64,000 nucleotides of DNA from Arcobacter venerupis. Lineage in GTDB: Bacteria > Campylobacterota > Campylobacteria > Campylobacterales > Arcobacteraceae. The position numbers were made by a program, and so were the translations under genes. The first letter of the stretch is position 1. Each line of letters begins with the position of its first letter. The stretch is taken from the NCBI RefSeq assembly GCF_013201665.1, contig NZ_CP053840.1:2914001-2978000 (forward strand). Direction: 5' to 3'. A model generated the notes under the pieces. It did no database searches, was not told the origin of the DNA, and was given only the letters and a program-made list of their open reading frames with translations. This document shows positions 18,485 through 28,442 of the stretch, one piece after another.

Positions 18485-20439
18485 TCTAATTTACCAAGCT
18501 CTTTTTGAATATCCTCTATTAAATTTATACTATTAATCAATTTATCAAAATTACTCTTTTTACCCGCAATAAAACTATTACTTTGTTTAGAACTTGAATG
18601 TATTTTCAAAAATGATTCATTTATTTCATTCATATTTAGTGAAACTTTTGATAATTTATCACTTGAGCTATTTATAACTTCTGAAACACTTTCGATACCT
18701 TTTATCGCCACATTAACAGAAGCATTTGTTTCAGATAAACTTATTTGTGTTTTTTTAGCAAGTTTTTTTACTTCATCAGCAACAACTGCAAAGCCATTTC
18801 CATATTCACCAGCATGAGCGGCTTCAATTGCAGCATTTAATGCTAAAAGATTTGTTTGAATTGCAATTGCTGAAATTGAAGATAATACTTTTTTAATATC
18901 AGCTGCATTTGAAGTTAAAACATTCATATCAGCTACAAGATTATTATTTTGTTCAACATTATGAGTAATATCTTTTGTAAACATTACAAAATTTTCTAAT
19001 ACTTTATCAATAACTTTGTTATCTTCAGTTGTATTTTCATACACAAAATTTAGAATTTTCACCATATCTTGAATTAAAGGGAAAGTCTCTTTTAAATTTT
19101 CTAATAATTCTGTTCTAACCTTTGATAAAAGTTGATATTGATGGATTTCTCTTTGTTTATAATATGAATGATAAGAAGCATATTTATCCACAAAATTATC
19201 TGCAAAATCATCATAAAAATCACTGTTTTCTTCTACTTGATAGAAAAATAGTGCAGTTAATGTCTGATTGATATTTAAGCCTAATAATTCTCCAAAAGTT
19301 GAACTTCCTGCTAAAGGAATGTCATTAAAAGTTTTTAATGAGTTAAGATTTTTTGAATTAAATAATCTTCTTAATATACAATCATTAAATATTGCACCAA
19401 TTGGTTTTTCTTTTTTTGTTGAAGAATATATAGCAAAATCTCTGTCTGTTTGGCTCACAAACTCTTTATTTTTTACTAAATATAAAATATCTCCAAAAGA
19501 TATATCACAAAAAAATGAAATATTCTTATTTGCAATATCTAAATTTGAAACAGATCTTATATATAATTCATCATCTAATTTAATAGCAAAACTATATTCA
19601 GCTAATAGTGCTGGTAAATTTTCTAAATCACATCTAAATGTTTTACACAAAGCATCCACAAAATTTATAATTTTATTATCGCTTGGGTTCAAAACACTTT
19701 GAACACTTCTATTTAACATATTTGATTGAGCAACTAAAAATGAGACATCTGTTTCATCACAACTTTGTGATTTAAAAACTCCATATTTAATATTTTCTTT
19801 TAATTTTACTAAAGTAATTACCGCTTTATGTCGAACGGGCTCACTATTATTAAATATGTATGTTTCTTTAAAATCTAGTTTTCCACCAGCAGAACCACCA
19901 ATTAATAAACATGGAAGTTTTCCGCTTTTGTACACTGCTTCTGTAAAAAAGCTTTCACTATTTGATAAACCATCTACAAAAGTTAAGGCAAAAGTATGGT
20001 CATGATTTATTTTAAAGGGAATATGTAATTTTGAAATTTCATCACTGATTTTTTTGATTCTTTCTTTATGAGTAATATTTTGGTTTGTGATATTTTCACT
20101 AAATAAAGGAACTGTTAATATTTCAACTTTATCAATAATCTCATCACTAAAACTTTGTAATACAATATTTTTCCAAGTTGTACTTGCATCATTGTATAAG
20201 TAATCTCTTTTCTTATCAAGGTTAAAAGTGCATAATTCACCAGCGGTAGTTGTTAGAACTAATTTTGTTGAAGAGGGAAGTAATGATTTTATTTTCTTTG
20301 AAATAGACTCAAAATTTATATGAGGGGAGATAAATCCCAAAACTAACTTTGGAGCATTATCTTTAAAATACAAGTTATTAATTACATCTGCATTAATATC
20401 GTTCTCTTCTAAGTTTACTACTTTAATAAAATCATTCAT
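18472..20439 (-). CDS. Soluble FIST-domain chemoreceptor (MCP-type)
   Basis: The N-terminal two thirds (about residues 30-400) look like FIST_N plus FIST_C sensory domains ([47 protein letters not shown]). The C-terminus is a methyl-accepting signalling domain whose hairpin tip reads [19 protein letters not shown], then [15 protein letters not shown]. No membrane segment or HAMP domain is present, so this is a cytoplasmic receptor. FIST domains are proposed to bind small molecules such as amino acids. It probably signals to CheA/CheW, which are not encoded here. The signalling domain is short and carries one hairpin. Confidence 0.87.
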   Translation of the reverse strand: MNDFIKVVNLEENDINADVINNLYFKDNAPKLVLGFISPHINFESISKKIKSLLPSSTKLVLTTTAGELCTFNLDKKRDYLYNDASTTWKNIVLQSFSDEIIDKVEILTVPLFSENITNQNITHKERIKKISDEISKLHIPFKINHDHTFALTFVDGLSNSESFFTEAVYKSGKLPCLLIGGSAGGKLDFKETYIFNNSEPVRHKAVITLVKLKENIKYGVFKSQSCDETDVSFLVAQSNMLNRSVQSVLNPSDNKIINFVDALCKTFRCDLENLPALLAEYSFAIKLDDELYIRSVSNLDIANKNISFFCDISFGDILYLVKNKEFVSQTDRDFAIYSSTKKEKPIGAIFNDCILRRLFNSKNLNSLKTFNDIPLAGSSTFGELLGLNINQTLTALFFYQVEENSDFYDDFADNFVDKYASYHSYYKQREIHQYQLLSKVRTELLENLKETFPLIQDMVKILNFVYENTTEDNKVIDKVLENFVMFTKDITHNVEQNNNLVADMNVLTSNAADIKKVLSSISAIAIQTNLLALNAAIEAAHAGEYGNGFAVVADEVKKLAKKTQISLSETNASVNVAIKGIESVSEVINSSSDKLSKVSLNMNEINESFLKIHSSSKQSNSFIAGKKSNFDKLINSINLIEDIQKELGKLEKPI

Positions 20440-20501
20440 CTTTTATACCTAATTTTTTTATTAAGTATAGCGAAACTTTATAGCGATAATAAAGCAATAT
20501 T

Positions 20502-20801
20502 TTAAAAAGAGCATCCTGAATTTGATACTTGGTGAACTTCTTTTAATCCACAACTTTTGCAAGTGAACTCTACTTCTGATACACCTGAACAACCATGATT
20601 TTTCAAAACTCTACTTGATATAACTTCACTTGTAAAAGTTGTATTAGTATTTTTATCAAAAAATGTTTTTGTTTTTTGTTTACAAGCTGGGCATTCGCCA
20701 CTACTTAATAAATCTAGTCTGTTTTTATTAGTTTTAAAATATAGAAGTACTGAAAATATAGAGATTAAAAAAAGGATTAGAATTAAAATAAGAGTTTGCA
20801 T
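20502..20801 (-). CDS. Membrane-anchored small protein with zinc-ribbon-like cysteines
   Basis: It has 99 residues. An N-terminal membrane helix (about residues 2-22) is followed by a domain with CPACKQKT, a lone Cys in HGCSG and CKSCGLKE, which look like a zinc ribbon. It ends NSGCSF with another cysteine. I do not recognise the family. It begins 12 bases after the dnaK stop on the same strand and may be read from the dnaK transcript. That would suggest a membrane quality-control link, but there is no direct evidence. Confidence 0.65.
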   Translation of the reverse strand: MQTLILILILFLISIFSVLLYFKTNKNRLDLLSSGECPACKQKTKTFFDKNTNTTFTSEVISSRVLKNHGCSGVSEVEFTCKSCGLKEVHQVSNSGCSF

Positions 20802-20812
20802 GAAGCAGAGAT

Positions 20813-22696
20813 TTACTCTACTTCAGCGTCGATAACGTCATCATCATCTTTTTTTGCTTTTTGGTTTGGTTGAGCACCAGCTTCCCCACCCTCTTTTTTG
20901 TACATAGCTTCTGCTAATTTGTGAGATTTTTCAGTTAAAGTTTTTAATTTAGCTTCAATATCTTCTTTTGTAGCATTGTCATTTTTTAATGTTTCTTCTA
21001 AGTCAGCAGCTGCATCAATAATAGCTTTTTTCTCTTCTTCGCTAACTGCACTTTCGTTTTCTTCTAAAGTTTTTTTAGTTGAGTGTAATAAAGCATCTGC
21101 TTGATTTCTAACTTCAATTACAGCTTTTTTCTTAGCATCAGTCTCTTTATTAGCTTCTGCTTCTTGAACCATTTTCTCAATTTCAGCATCACTTAATCCT
21201 GAACTTCCAGAAATAGTAATTTTATTTTCTTTACCAGTTCCTTTATCTTTAGCACTTACATTTAAAACACCATTTGCATCAATATCAAATGTTACTTCAA
21301 TTTGAGGAACACCTCTTGGAGCTGCTGGAATATCTGAAAGTTCAAACATACCTAAAGATTTATTGTCTCTTGCGAATTCTCTTTCACCTTGTGAAACATG
21401 AATAGAAACAGCTGGTTGATTATCATCAGCAGTTGAAAATACTTGAGATTTTTTAACTGGAATTGTAGTTCCTTTGTCAATTAATTTAGTCATAACTCCA
21501 CCTAAAGTTTCAATTCCAAGTGATAAAGGAGTAACGTCTAATAATAAGACATCTTTAACATCACCTTTTAAAACTCCAGCTTGAACAGCGGCACCAGCTG
21601 CTACAACTTCATCAGGATTTACACCTTTATTTAAATCTTTTCCAAAGAAATCTCTAACAACTTTATTTGCTTTTGGTAATCTTGTAGATCCACCAACCAT
21701 AATAATTTCTTGAATCTCTTCTTTTTTCAATCCAGCATCTTTTAGTGCAGTTTTGATGTGCTCTAAAGTTTCGTTAATTAAATCTTCAGTCATAGACTCA
21801 AATTTTGCTCTTGTTAATGATTTAACTAAGTGAACAGGACCTGCTGAACCCATAGAGATAAATGGTAAGTTGATTTCTGTTGATTCAGCTGATGATAACT
21901 CTTTTTTAGCATTTTCAGCAGCATCTTTTAATCTTTGTAATGCCATTTTGTCATTTTTAACATCAAACCCATTTTCGTCTTTGAACTCTTTTGCTAACCA
22001 ATCAATAATTCTATTATCGAAGTCATCTCCACCTAGGAATGCATTTCCATCAGTTGAAAGTACTTCAAAAGTTCCATCACCAATTTCTAAAACAGTAACG
22101 TCGAATGTTCCTCCACCTAAATCGTAAACAAGAACTTTTTCTTCACCTTTTTTATCTAAACCATAAGCTAATGAAGCAGCTGTTGGCTCATTGATGATTC
22201 TTAGTACATTAAGACCAGCAATTGTTCCAGCTTCTTGAGTTGCTTTTCTTTGTGCATCATTGAAGTATGCAGGAACTGTAATAACAGCATCAGTAACCGC
22301 AGCTCCTAAATACTCTTCAGCATCTGCTTTTAATTTTGATAAAATTTTTGCAGAAATTTCTTGTGGAGTATAAACTTTTCCACCAATTTCAACAGCTGCA
22401 GCACCATTTCTATCAACAATTTTATATCCAACTTTTGATTGAGCAGCTTTTGCATTTGGCTCATCCATCATTAGACCCATAATTCTTTTGATTGAATAAA
22501 TAGTTTTTTCTGGATTTGTAATCGCTTGTCTTTTTGCTGGGTCTCCAACTAAAACTTCACCTTTATCTGTGAATGCAACAATTGAAGGAGTTGTATTTTT
22601 TCCTTCTTTATTAGGGATAATTTTAGCTTCCCCACCTTCATAAACTGCTATACAAGAGTTTGTTGTTCCCAAATCTATTCCAATTACTTTACTCAT
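20813..22696 (-). CDS. dnaK: Chaperone DnaK (Hsp70)
   Basis: This is the main cytoplasmic Hsp70. The N-terminal signature [18 protein letters not shown], the phosphate-binding loop [19 protein letters not shown] and the third Hsp70 signature [17 protein letters not shown] are intact. The linker [16 protein letters not shown] and substrate-binding domain follow, then a helical lid and a typical acidic tail ([13 protein letters not shown]). Length (627 aa) is normal. It is the third gene of hrcA-grpE-dnaK; the 86-base gap after grpE shows no terminator. Heat control is expected through HrcA at the CIRCE element before hrcA. Confidence 0.98.
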   Translation of the reverse strand: MSKVIGIDLGTTNSCIAVYEGGEAKIIPNKEGKNTTPSIVAFTDKGEVLVGDPAKRQAITNPEKTIYSIKRIMGLMMDEPNAKAAQSKVGYKIVDRNGAAAVEIGGKVYTPQEISAKILSKLKADAEEYLGAAVTDAVITVPAYFNDAQRKATQEAGTIAGLNVLRIINEPTAASLAYGLDKKGEEKVLVYDLGGGTFDVTVLEIGDGTFEVLSTDGNAFLGGDDFDNRIIDWLAKEFKDENGFDVKNDKMALQRLKDAAENAKKELSSAESTEINLPFISMGSAGPVHLVKSLTRAKFESMTEDLINETLEHIKTALKDAGLKKEEIQEIIMVGGSTRLPKANKVVRDFFGKDLNKGVNPDEVVAAGAAVQAGVLKGDVKDVLLLDVTPLSLGIETLGGVMTKLIDKGTTIPVKKSQVFSTADDNQPAVSIHVSQGEREFARDNKSLGMFELSDIPAAPRGVPQIEVTFDIDANGVLNVSAKDKGTGKENKITISGSSGLSDAEIEKMVQEAEANKETDAKKKAVIEVRNQADALLHSTKKTLEENESAVSEEEKKAIIDAAADLEETLKNDNATKEDIEAKLKTLTEKSHKLAEAMYKKEGGEAGAQPNQKAKKDDDDVIDAEVE

Positions 22697-22782
22697 TTTA
22701 TATCCTTATCAAGTTTTAATTTTTTATTTTAATTTATATCTTTTCAAATCTATCTAGTTTATTGACATCACGGTCAAATTGT

Positions 22783-23340
22783 CTATTTTTTACAGATTGA
22801 AACCATAGCTGGTCTTAACAATCTATCTTTTAATAAATAACCCTTTTGAAGTTCTTGAACAATCGCACCATCTTCATGTTCTGCACTATCAACTTGCATT
22901 ACAGCATTGTGTACATTTGGATCAAACTCACCATCTGTTTCAATTTTTGTAATATTGTGTTTTTCAAAAGTTGTATTGAAATTCTTAATAGTTAAAGAGA
23001 TTCCTTCTTTTACTTTTTCAAGTAATTCATGTGCATCTAACGGTGTATTTGTAGATGATAATGCTAACTCTAAAGTATCAATTGGAGCTAATAAATCTTT
23101 TGCAAATTTTTCACTTGCATAATCAATAGCTTGATATTTCTCTTTTTCTAATCTTTTTTTGATATTTTCAAAATCAGCATGTACTCTTAAATATTTATCT
23201 TCACTATCTTTCAATTGTTGCTCTAATTTTGCTACTTTTTCTTCTAAAGTTTCTTCTTTTATCTCTTCAACAACTTCACCTTGAACTTCTTGCTCAGCTA
23301 TCTCTTCTTGTATTAATTCTTCTTTTGTTTCTTCGCTCAT
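22783..23340 (-). CDS. grpE: Nucleotide exchange factor GrpE
   Basis: GrpE releases ADP from DnaK. The N-terminal 30 residues are strongly acidic, followed by a long coiled coil (LEEKVAKLEQQLKDSEDKYL) and the beta domain with the GrpE signature ending in VQELQKGYLLKDRLLRPAMV. Length (185 aa) is normal. It is the middle gene of the heat-shock operon, starting 9 bases after hrcA ends. Confidence 0.97.
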   Translation of the reverse strand: MSEETKEELIQEEIAEQEVQGEVVEEIKEETLEEKVAKLEQQLKDSEDKYLRVHADFENIKKRLEKEKYQAIDYASEKFAKDLLAPIDTLELALSSTNTPLDAHELLEKVKEGISLTIKNFNTTFEKHNITKIETDGEFDPNVHNAVMQVDSAEHEDGAIVQELQKGYLLKDRLLRPAMVSICKK

Positions 23341-23348
23341 TTTATCTC

Positions 23349-24140
23349 CTAAAAAGTTGTAATTTTTTCATAAAAATATTCATAATCTTTTGGTAATTCA
23401 CCAATAACCAACATTTTTACATCTTCGTTATTGATTTTGCAGTAATTACAAATTCCAATATAATTTGATGGTAAAAACTTATCAAAATATAAACCCTCTT
23501 TTAACTCATCTAAAATTTGACCTTTTAAAAAACTGTTTATAGTATATTCATCAAAATCATAATTCAAAGCTAGATTTAGAAACTCTTTGTAATTAAAAAT
23601 CTGAAAATCTGAATTTTGTAGAGTTTGGTTTATAGATTCATAAACCTCGTAAGCTCCCACATCTTTCGAAACTTTCGTAATATCTTTTAAATCTAAACCT
23701 ATCATATCATTTAAAAATCTATAAAGTGCATCTGAATATTTTACACTTATGGCAAATGAAGAAAATTCTAAAATCATATATCTATTTTCAACATTTAAAA
23801 TATTTTTTAATACATCAGATTTCTCTTTTTTTATAAAAACAGACAGCCCTATTGTTGAGGCAAAATATTCTAATGCTCGTAAATTTATACCTTTTAGTTT
23901 AAAATTAAGTTTTGTCTGCCAATACTGTTTTAAAGCTTCTGTAGTTGGAGTTCTTCCACTACTTATATGCTCTTGTGCAAGATAACCCTCATCACCTAAC
24001 TTTTTAAAGTATCCTCTAATTGTCGCTGGTGAATAAGTAATATCGTACATAGATTTTAATTGAGTTGAACCAATTGGTTCTAAATGCTCAATATAAGCTT
24101 TAATAATAGATTGTAATAAAAACTCTTTTTTATCTATCAT
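23349..24140 (-). CDS. hrcA: Heat-inducible repressor HrcA
   Basis: HrcA represses class-I heat-shock operons by binding CIRCE. The winged-helix N-terminus is visible (LLQSIIKAYIEHLEPIGS, then YSPATIRGYFKKLGDEGYL, and HISSGRTPT, the typical SGRxPT turn). The protein is short (263 aa) compared with the roughly 340 of Bacillus HrcA, as is usual in Campylobacterota. It lacks a strong ribosome-binding site. It is first in its own operon, so it autoregulates through the CIRCE-like element upstream. Confidence 0.93.
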   Translation of the reverse strand: MIDKKEFLLQSIIKAYIEHLEPIGSTQLKSMYDITYSPATIRGYFKKLGDEGYLAQEHISSGRTPTTEALKQYWQTKLNFKLKGINLRALEYFASTIGLSVFIKKEKSDVLKNILNVENRYMILEFSSFAISVKYSDALYRFLNDMIGLDLKDITKVSKDVGAYEVYESINQTLQNSDFQIFNYKEFLNLALNYDFDEYTINSFLKGQILDELKEGLYFDKFLPSNYIGICNYCKINNEDVKMLVIGELPKDYEYFYEKITTF

Positions 24141-24162
24141 TGTTTACGACCACTTTCATAAT

Positions 24163-24189
24163 TTAGCACTCAGTATCTTAAACTGCTAA
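24163..24189 (-). promoter_or_regulatory. CIRCE-like HrcA operator
   Basis: On the minus strand the element reads TTAGCAGTT, nine bases, then GAGTGCTAA. The right arm is a perfect match to the CIRCE consensus; the left arm matches six of nine. It lies between the hrcA promoter -10 box and the hrcA ATG. Confidence 0.82.
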
Positions 24190-24192
24190 AGA

Positions 24193-24222
24193 ATTATAAC
24201 CTATTGAGTCTTTATTTGTCAA
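24193..24222 (-). promoter_or_regulatory. Sigma70 promoter of hrcA-grpE-dnaK
   Basis: Minus-strand TTGACA (24217-24222) and TATAAT (24193-24198) are both perfect hexamers, separated by 18 bases. Transcription would start within the CIRCE-like element, so HrcA binding would block initiation. Confidence 0.85.
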
Positions 24223-24452
24223 GTATTTTATTTTAATTTTTTAAAATTTAAAACTTATATAATAAATATTTTATAGTATAAAAAGTTTAAGTAAATATGA
24301 ATTTATACTATGTTAAATTTTATTATTGTAATTTATTAACAATTTTTATGTAATTAATCATTTTTTGAACTAGCAAAAATTATATTTTGTTGATATAATA
24401 ACTTTGATAGTTTAAATCGAAGATTTTTACATAATAAAACTAAGGAGAAAAA
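24223..24452. promoter_or_regulatory. AT-rich divergent spacer with TAXI-TRAP promoter
   Basis: Beyond the hrcA promoter this is low-complexity AT. A TATAAT at 24394-24399 on the plus strand lies about 54 bases before the binding-protein ATG, and AAGGAGAAAAA directly precedes the ATG. No good -35 hexamer is seen. No gene was found in the spacer. Confidence 0.55.
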
Positions 24453-25424
24453 ATGAAGAAATCTAGTGAAATACCTATGGGTAAAAAAATCACAACTGTT
24501 GCACTAATAGGGATGTTAGCTGTTCCAGCTTTCGCTGCTGAATTCATTACAATAGGAACTGGTGGAGTTACAGGAACTTACTATCCAACTGGTGGAGCTA
24601 TTTGTAGATTAGTTAATCAATATAAAAAAGAGACAAAAATCAGATGTTCTGTTGAATCAACTGGCGGATCTGTTTATAATGTAAATACCATCAAAAATGG
24701 TGAACTAGATTTTGGTATCGTTCAATCTGATATTGTATATCAAGCTAGCAAAGGAGAAGGTGCATTTAAAGATGCTGCAATTCCTAAACTAAAATCTGTT
24801 ATGGCTATTTATCCAGAACTATTAACTTTAGTTACTAGAAAAGATGCAAATATCAATAATTTGATAGATGTAAAAGGAAAAAGAATCAACCTTGGAAATC
24901 CAGGAAGTGGAAATGAAGCAACTGCTTTAACTTTATTTGATGAAAGTGGAATCAAAAAAGAAGATTTAAAATTTGCAGGTGCATTAAAAGCTTCTGAAAT
25001 GCCAGATGCGTTAAGAGATAATAAAATTGATGGTTACTTCTATATGGTAGGACATCCAACAGCAAATATTCAAGATGCTGCAAATTCTGTTGATGTAAAA
25101 ATTACACCAATTGAAGGTACTAATGTTGATACTTTAATTAAAAAATATCCATATTTTGCAAAAGCAAATGTTCCTGGCGGGATTTATAAAGGAAATGATG
25201 CAGATATTCCTACTTTTGGAGTAAAAGCTGTTCTTGTAACAAGTGATGATGTAAGTGAAGATGCAGTTTATACAGTAGTTAAAGCTATTTTAGAAAATTT
25301 TGATGAATTCAAAAAATTACATCCAGCATACAGCCAAATTACAAAAAAATCTCTACTTGATGGATTATCTGCTCCTTTACATGAAGGTGCAAAAAAATAT
25401 TTCCAAGAAGCTGGATTATTATAA
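24453..25424 (+). CDS. TRAP transporter solute-binding protein, TAXI family
   Basis: This periplasmic receptor belongs to a tripartite ATP-independent transporter. The signal peptide ends near AVPAFAAEF. The mature protein begins FITIGTGGVTGTYYPTGGAI, the hallmark of the TAXI family. Further family motifs are STGGSVYNV, GELDFGIVQSD, VKGKRINLGNPGSGNEAT and DGYFYMVGHP. Length (323 aa) is normal. It is expressed before the permease gene, from which it is separated by two hairpins that could set the receptor in excess. Substrate is unknown; TAXI systems often carry glutamate, 2-oxoglutarate or related acids. Confidence 0.93.
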   Translation: MKKSSEIPMGKKITTVALIGMLAVPAFAAEFITIGTGGVTGTYYPTGGAICRLVNQYKKETKIRCSVESTGGSVYNVNTIKNGELDFGIVQSDIVYQASKGEGAFKDAAIPKLKSVMAIYPELLTLVTRKDANINNLIDVKGKRINLGNPGSGNEATALTLFDESGIKKEDLKFAGALKASEMPDALRDNKIDGYFYMVGHPTANIQDAANSVDVKITPIEGTNVDTLIKKYPYFAKANVPGGIYKGNDADIPTFGVKAVLVTSDDVSEDAVYTVVKAILENFDEFKKLHPAYSQITKKSLLDGLSAPLHEGAKKYFQEAGLL

Positions 25425-25433
25425 AAATACTTC

Positions 25434-25460
25434 TATCTAAGGATTTTTAATCCTTAGATA
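25434..25460 (+). terminator. Intercistronic hairpin 1 (TAXI gene to TRAP permease)
   Basis: An 11-base-pair stem (25434-25444 with 25450-25460) begins 10 bases past the stop of the binding-protein gene. The following bases are ACTCTTATTTT, so it may terminate part of the transcripts or protect the upstream mRNA end. Confidence 0.6.
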
Positions 25461-25470
25461 ACTCTTATTT

Positions 25471-25507
25471 TCATACTTCATTTAAAATCCATTTAAATGA
25501 AGTATGA
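25471..25507 (+). repeat. Intercistronic hairpin 2: perfect 16-base-pair inverted repeat
   Basis: The arms 25471-25486 and 25492-25507 are perfectly complementary around a 5-base loop. No T-run follows. It lies between hairpin 1 and the ribosome-binding site of the permease gene, and it rules out the longer permease frame that would start inside it. Confidence 0.8.
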
Positions 25508-25541
25508 GAACAAAATTTCACCTATTATTAAAGGATTTACT

Positions 25542-27650
25542 ATGGCAATTTATGAAGAGAAACCTCATAAAATTTCCCAACTCGAAGTCGAACAAATGCA
25601 TGAAACTGAAGCTGCAATAAATGAGCTTGAGGGACAAAGAGTATTTGGTTCACAACACTATGAATTTTGGTTAATATCAATAATTGCTCTTGCTTGGTCA
25701 TTATTTCAATTATACATTGTAATTGAACCTACAAATTCAACTATTTCTAGATCTATTCACTTATCATTTGGTATTGTTCTAGCATTTTTAATCTATCCAA
25801 TGATGAGAAAACCTTACTTCTTACAAAAGATTAGATGGTTTGGATATACCTTTGCAGCTATTGGATTAGCGACAGCTTCTTATGTTGCTGTGTTTTATAA
25901 TGAGATTTCATTAAGACCTGGAGATTATACGACTACTGATATTGTAATTGCTGTTATTGGAGTTATTATTTTACTGGAAGCTGGAAGAAGAGTTTTAGGA
26001 TTTGTATTAAGTTTTATTGCTATTATATTCTTAGCTTATGACTTTTTAGGTCCTTATATGCCTGAATTAATTATTCATAAAGGCGCTAGTTTAAATAAAC
26101 TTGCAGGTCACATGTTTTTAACAACTGAAGGAATTTTTGGTGTTCCTCTTGGAGTTTCAGCTGGATTTGTATTTTTATTCGTACTTTTTGGTTCTTTATT
26201 AGATAAAGCAGGTGCTGGTGAATATTTTATAAACTTAGCATTTTCACTACTTGGAAAATATAGAGGTGGTTCTGCAAAAGCTTCTGTAATTGCATCTGGA
26301 TTTGCAGGTATCATTAGTGGTTCATCTATTGCAAATACAGTTACAACTGGAACATTTACCATTCCACTTATGAAAAGAACTGGATTTAGAGCGGAACAAG
26401 CAGCAGCTGTTGAAGTTTCAGCTTCTTCAAATGGTCAATTAATGCCTCCTGTTATGGGAGCGGCTGCATTTATTATTGCAGAGTTTTTAGGAATGGCCTA
26501 CACAGATGTAGTTGTTACTGCATTTATTCCAGCATTCGTTTCATATTTTGGACTATTTTATATTGTTCATTTAGAATCACTTAAATTAGGTCTTGTCGGA
26601 ATGAATAAAGAAGATATTCCTCCTAAATTAAAAACATTTATGCAAGGTGCTCACTATTTAATTCCAATCTTCTTCTTATTATATACACTTATGGTATTAA
26701 GAGAAAGTGCTGCAAGTGCTGCATTTAATGCAATTATGCTTTTAATGTTATTAATGGTTGTTCAACATCCTTTTAGAGCTTTTTTAGCAAAAGAAAAAAT
26801 TACAAAAGATATTTTACTTAGTGGATTTGTTGATATTTTAGCAGGTATGATAAGTGGTGCTAAAAATATGGTTCCAATTGCAATAGCAACTGCAATTGCT
26901 GGAATTATTGTAGGTTCTATTACATTAACAGGTCTTGGTCAAGTTTTATTAGAAGTTGTAGAAACATTATCAAATGGAAATATCTTTGCAATATTAATTC
27001 TTGCAGCAATTATTTCATTAATTTTAGGGATGGGATTACCAACAACTGCAAACTATATTGTAATGGCATCTTTAACTGCACCTGTTATTTTAACACTTGC
27101 AGCTGATAATGGATATTTAATCCCTGCAATTGCAGCACACTTATTTGTATTCTACTTTGGTATTTTAGCTGATGTAACTCCACCTGTTGGACTAGCAGCC
27201 TATGCAGCTGCGGGAATTGCAAAAGCAGATCCTATTAAAGTTGGGATTCAAGGATTCAAATATGATATTAGAACAGCAATTTTACCATTTATGTTCTTCT
27301 TCAACTCAGAGTTATTATTAATTTCAGGAGTAGATCCATTAAATCCTGCTAACCCTGCTGGTTGGATTTGGATTACAAATCCAATTGACATTGCTGTAAT
27401 ATTTATAACTGCATTTATTGGAATGATGGCATTTTCTTGCTTTACACAAGGATATTTTATTACAAAAACACCTGTTATAGAAAGATTGATTTTTCTAGCT
27501 GTTGTTCCATTTATGTTCTTACCAAAAGTAATGCAAGCATATTTACATTTACCAAGTCACTATATTTCATATGGAATTGGTATTTCTGTTATTGTAGCAA
27601 TTTATATTATTCAAAAAGCAAGAGAAAAAACTCAAGCAGTAGTTGTATAA
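25542..27650 (+). CDS. TRAP transporter fused 4TM/12TM permease
   Basis: The small (DctQ-like, 4-helix) and large (DctM-like, 12-helix) permease subunits are fused in one chain, as is usual for TAXI systems. It has many hydrophobic helices. Conserved parts include SGFAGIISGSSIANTVTTG, SSNGQLMPPVMGAAAFI, LGMGLPTTANYIVMASL and ADVTPPVGLAAYAAAGIA. I chose ATG 25542 (702 aa) because AAAGGATTTACT precedes it; the ATG 45 bases upstream falls in a strong hairpin and has no ribosome-binding site. It uses an ion gradient for uptake together with the protein encoded upstream. Confidence 0.93.
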   Translation: MAIYEEKPHKISQLEVEQMHETEAAINELEGQRVFGSQHYEFWLISIIALAWSLFQLYIVIEPTNSTISRSIHLSFGIVLAFLIYPMMRKPYFLQKIRWFGYTFAAIGLATASYVAVFYNEISLRPGDYTTTDIVIAVIGVIILLEAGRRVLGFVLSFIAIIFLAYDFLGPYMPELIIHKGASLNKLAGHMFLTTEGIFGVPLGVSAGFVFLFVLFGSLLDKAGAGEYFINLAFSLLGKYRGGSAKASVIASGFAGIISGSSIANTVTTGTFTIPLMKRTGFRAEQAAAVEVSASSNGQLMPPVMGAAAFIIAEFLGMAYTDVVVTAFIPAFVSYFGLFYIVHLESLKLGLVGMNKEDIPPKLKTFMQGAHYLIPIFFLLYTLMVLRESAASAAFNAIMLLMLLMVVQHPFRAFLAKEKITKDILLSGFVDILAGMISGAKNMVPIAIATAIAGIIVGSITLTGLGQVLLEVVETLSNGNIFAILILAAIISLILGMGLPTTANYIVMASLTAPVILTLAADNGYLIPAIAAHLFVFYFGILADVTPPVGLAAYAAAGIAKADPIKVGIQGFKYDIRTAILPFMFFFNSELLLISGVDPLNPANPAGWIWITNPIDIAVIFITAFIGMMAFSCFTQGYFITKTPVIERLIFLAVVPFMFLPKVMQAYLHLPSHYISYGIGISVIVAIYIIQKAREKTQAVVV

Positions 27651-27653
27651 GAG

Positions 27654-27677
27654 ATATAAGAGGGAAACCTCTTATAT
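27654..27677. terminator. Terminator between TRAP permease and response regulator
   Basis: A 10-base-pair stem (27654-27663 with 27668-27677) is closed by a GAAA tetraloop, with AT-rich sequence on both sides. It serves the two convergent genes; the last stem base is the first base of the regulator stop codon. Confidence 0.8.
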
Positions 27678-28396
27678 TATTTAATTAGAACTTTCTCGAT
27701 TATATATCCATAACCCTTATGTGATATAATAAAATCATCATCTTTAATTTTATCTTTTAATCTTTTCATAACTGTTCTAAACGATGAATCGTTTATATTA
27801 ATATTATCCCAAACCTCTTCTTTAAATTTATCAAGTGAAATTAAAGTTCCTATATTTTTAATAAGTACATCTAAAATCTCTGCTTCTTTTTTTGAAAGTT
27901 TTACAATCAAATTATTATGATATAACTTATTATTTGTTAAATCAAAAGTATAACTATTGTTTAATGTAATTAAGTTCTTTGTTTCAACTTTTGGTTGTTT
28001 ATCTAAAATAACTTCTTGTTTCGCTTTTTTTAACATTTCCATCATATTATCAATATTTAAAGGCTTAACAAAATATCCACAAACTCGTAAATTAATAAGT
28101 TTTAATAAATCTTCTTCATTTTTATGGGCACTTACAATTATAAATCTTTGATTTGGAACAAATTTTAAAACTTCATCAATCATTTGAATACCATTTACAT
28201 TTGGCATATTAAGATCTGTTAATACTAAATCAAAATTCTTATTTTTTCCATAATTCTCTTTTATAATTAAAAGAGCTTCTTCTCCATCACAAGCTACTAT
28301 TACTTCATCAAAAATTGTATTTAAATAAAAAGCTAAGGTTTTTCTCGCGAGTTCTTCATCTTCAACTAACAAAACTCTTGTTTTAAAATTCTTCAT
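27677..28396 (-). CDS. OmpR-type response regulator
   Basis: The N-terminal receiver domain has the acidic pair in LLVEDEELARK, the phospho-acceptor D61 in LVLTDLNMPN, and the conserved Lys in GYFVKPL. The C-terminal winged helix ends ISHKGYGYIIEKVLIK, typical of OmpR/PhoB regulators. Length (239 aa) is normal. It follows its likely histidine kinase partner by 46 bases on the same strand. It converges on the TRAP operon, and regulators placed this way often control the neighbouring transporter; that is inferred. Confidence 0.92.
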   Translation of the reverse strand: MKNFKTRVLLVEDEELARKTLAFYLNTIFDEVIVACDGEEALLIIKENYGKNKNFDLVLTDLNMPNVNGIQMIDEVLKFVPNQRFIIVSAHKNEEDLLKLINLRVCGYFVKPLNIDNMMEMLKKAKQEVILDKQPKVETKNLITLNNSYTFDLTNNKLYHNNLIVKLSKKEAEILDVLIKNIGTLISLDKFKEEVWDNININDSSFRTVMKRLKDKIKDDDFIISHKGYGYIIEKVLIK

Positions 28397-28442
28397 ATTT
28401 TCTCACCTACATCTAAATTATTAGATTATATCTAAAATTATT

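Noticed and set aside
25497-25541. Longer N-terminus of the TRAP permease
   Set aside because: Its ATG lies inside the perfect 16-base-pair hairpin and lacks a ribosome-binding site; ATG 25542 has both.
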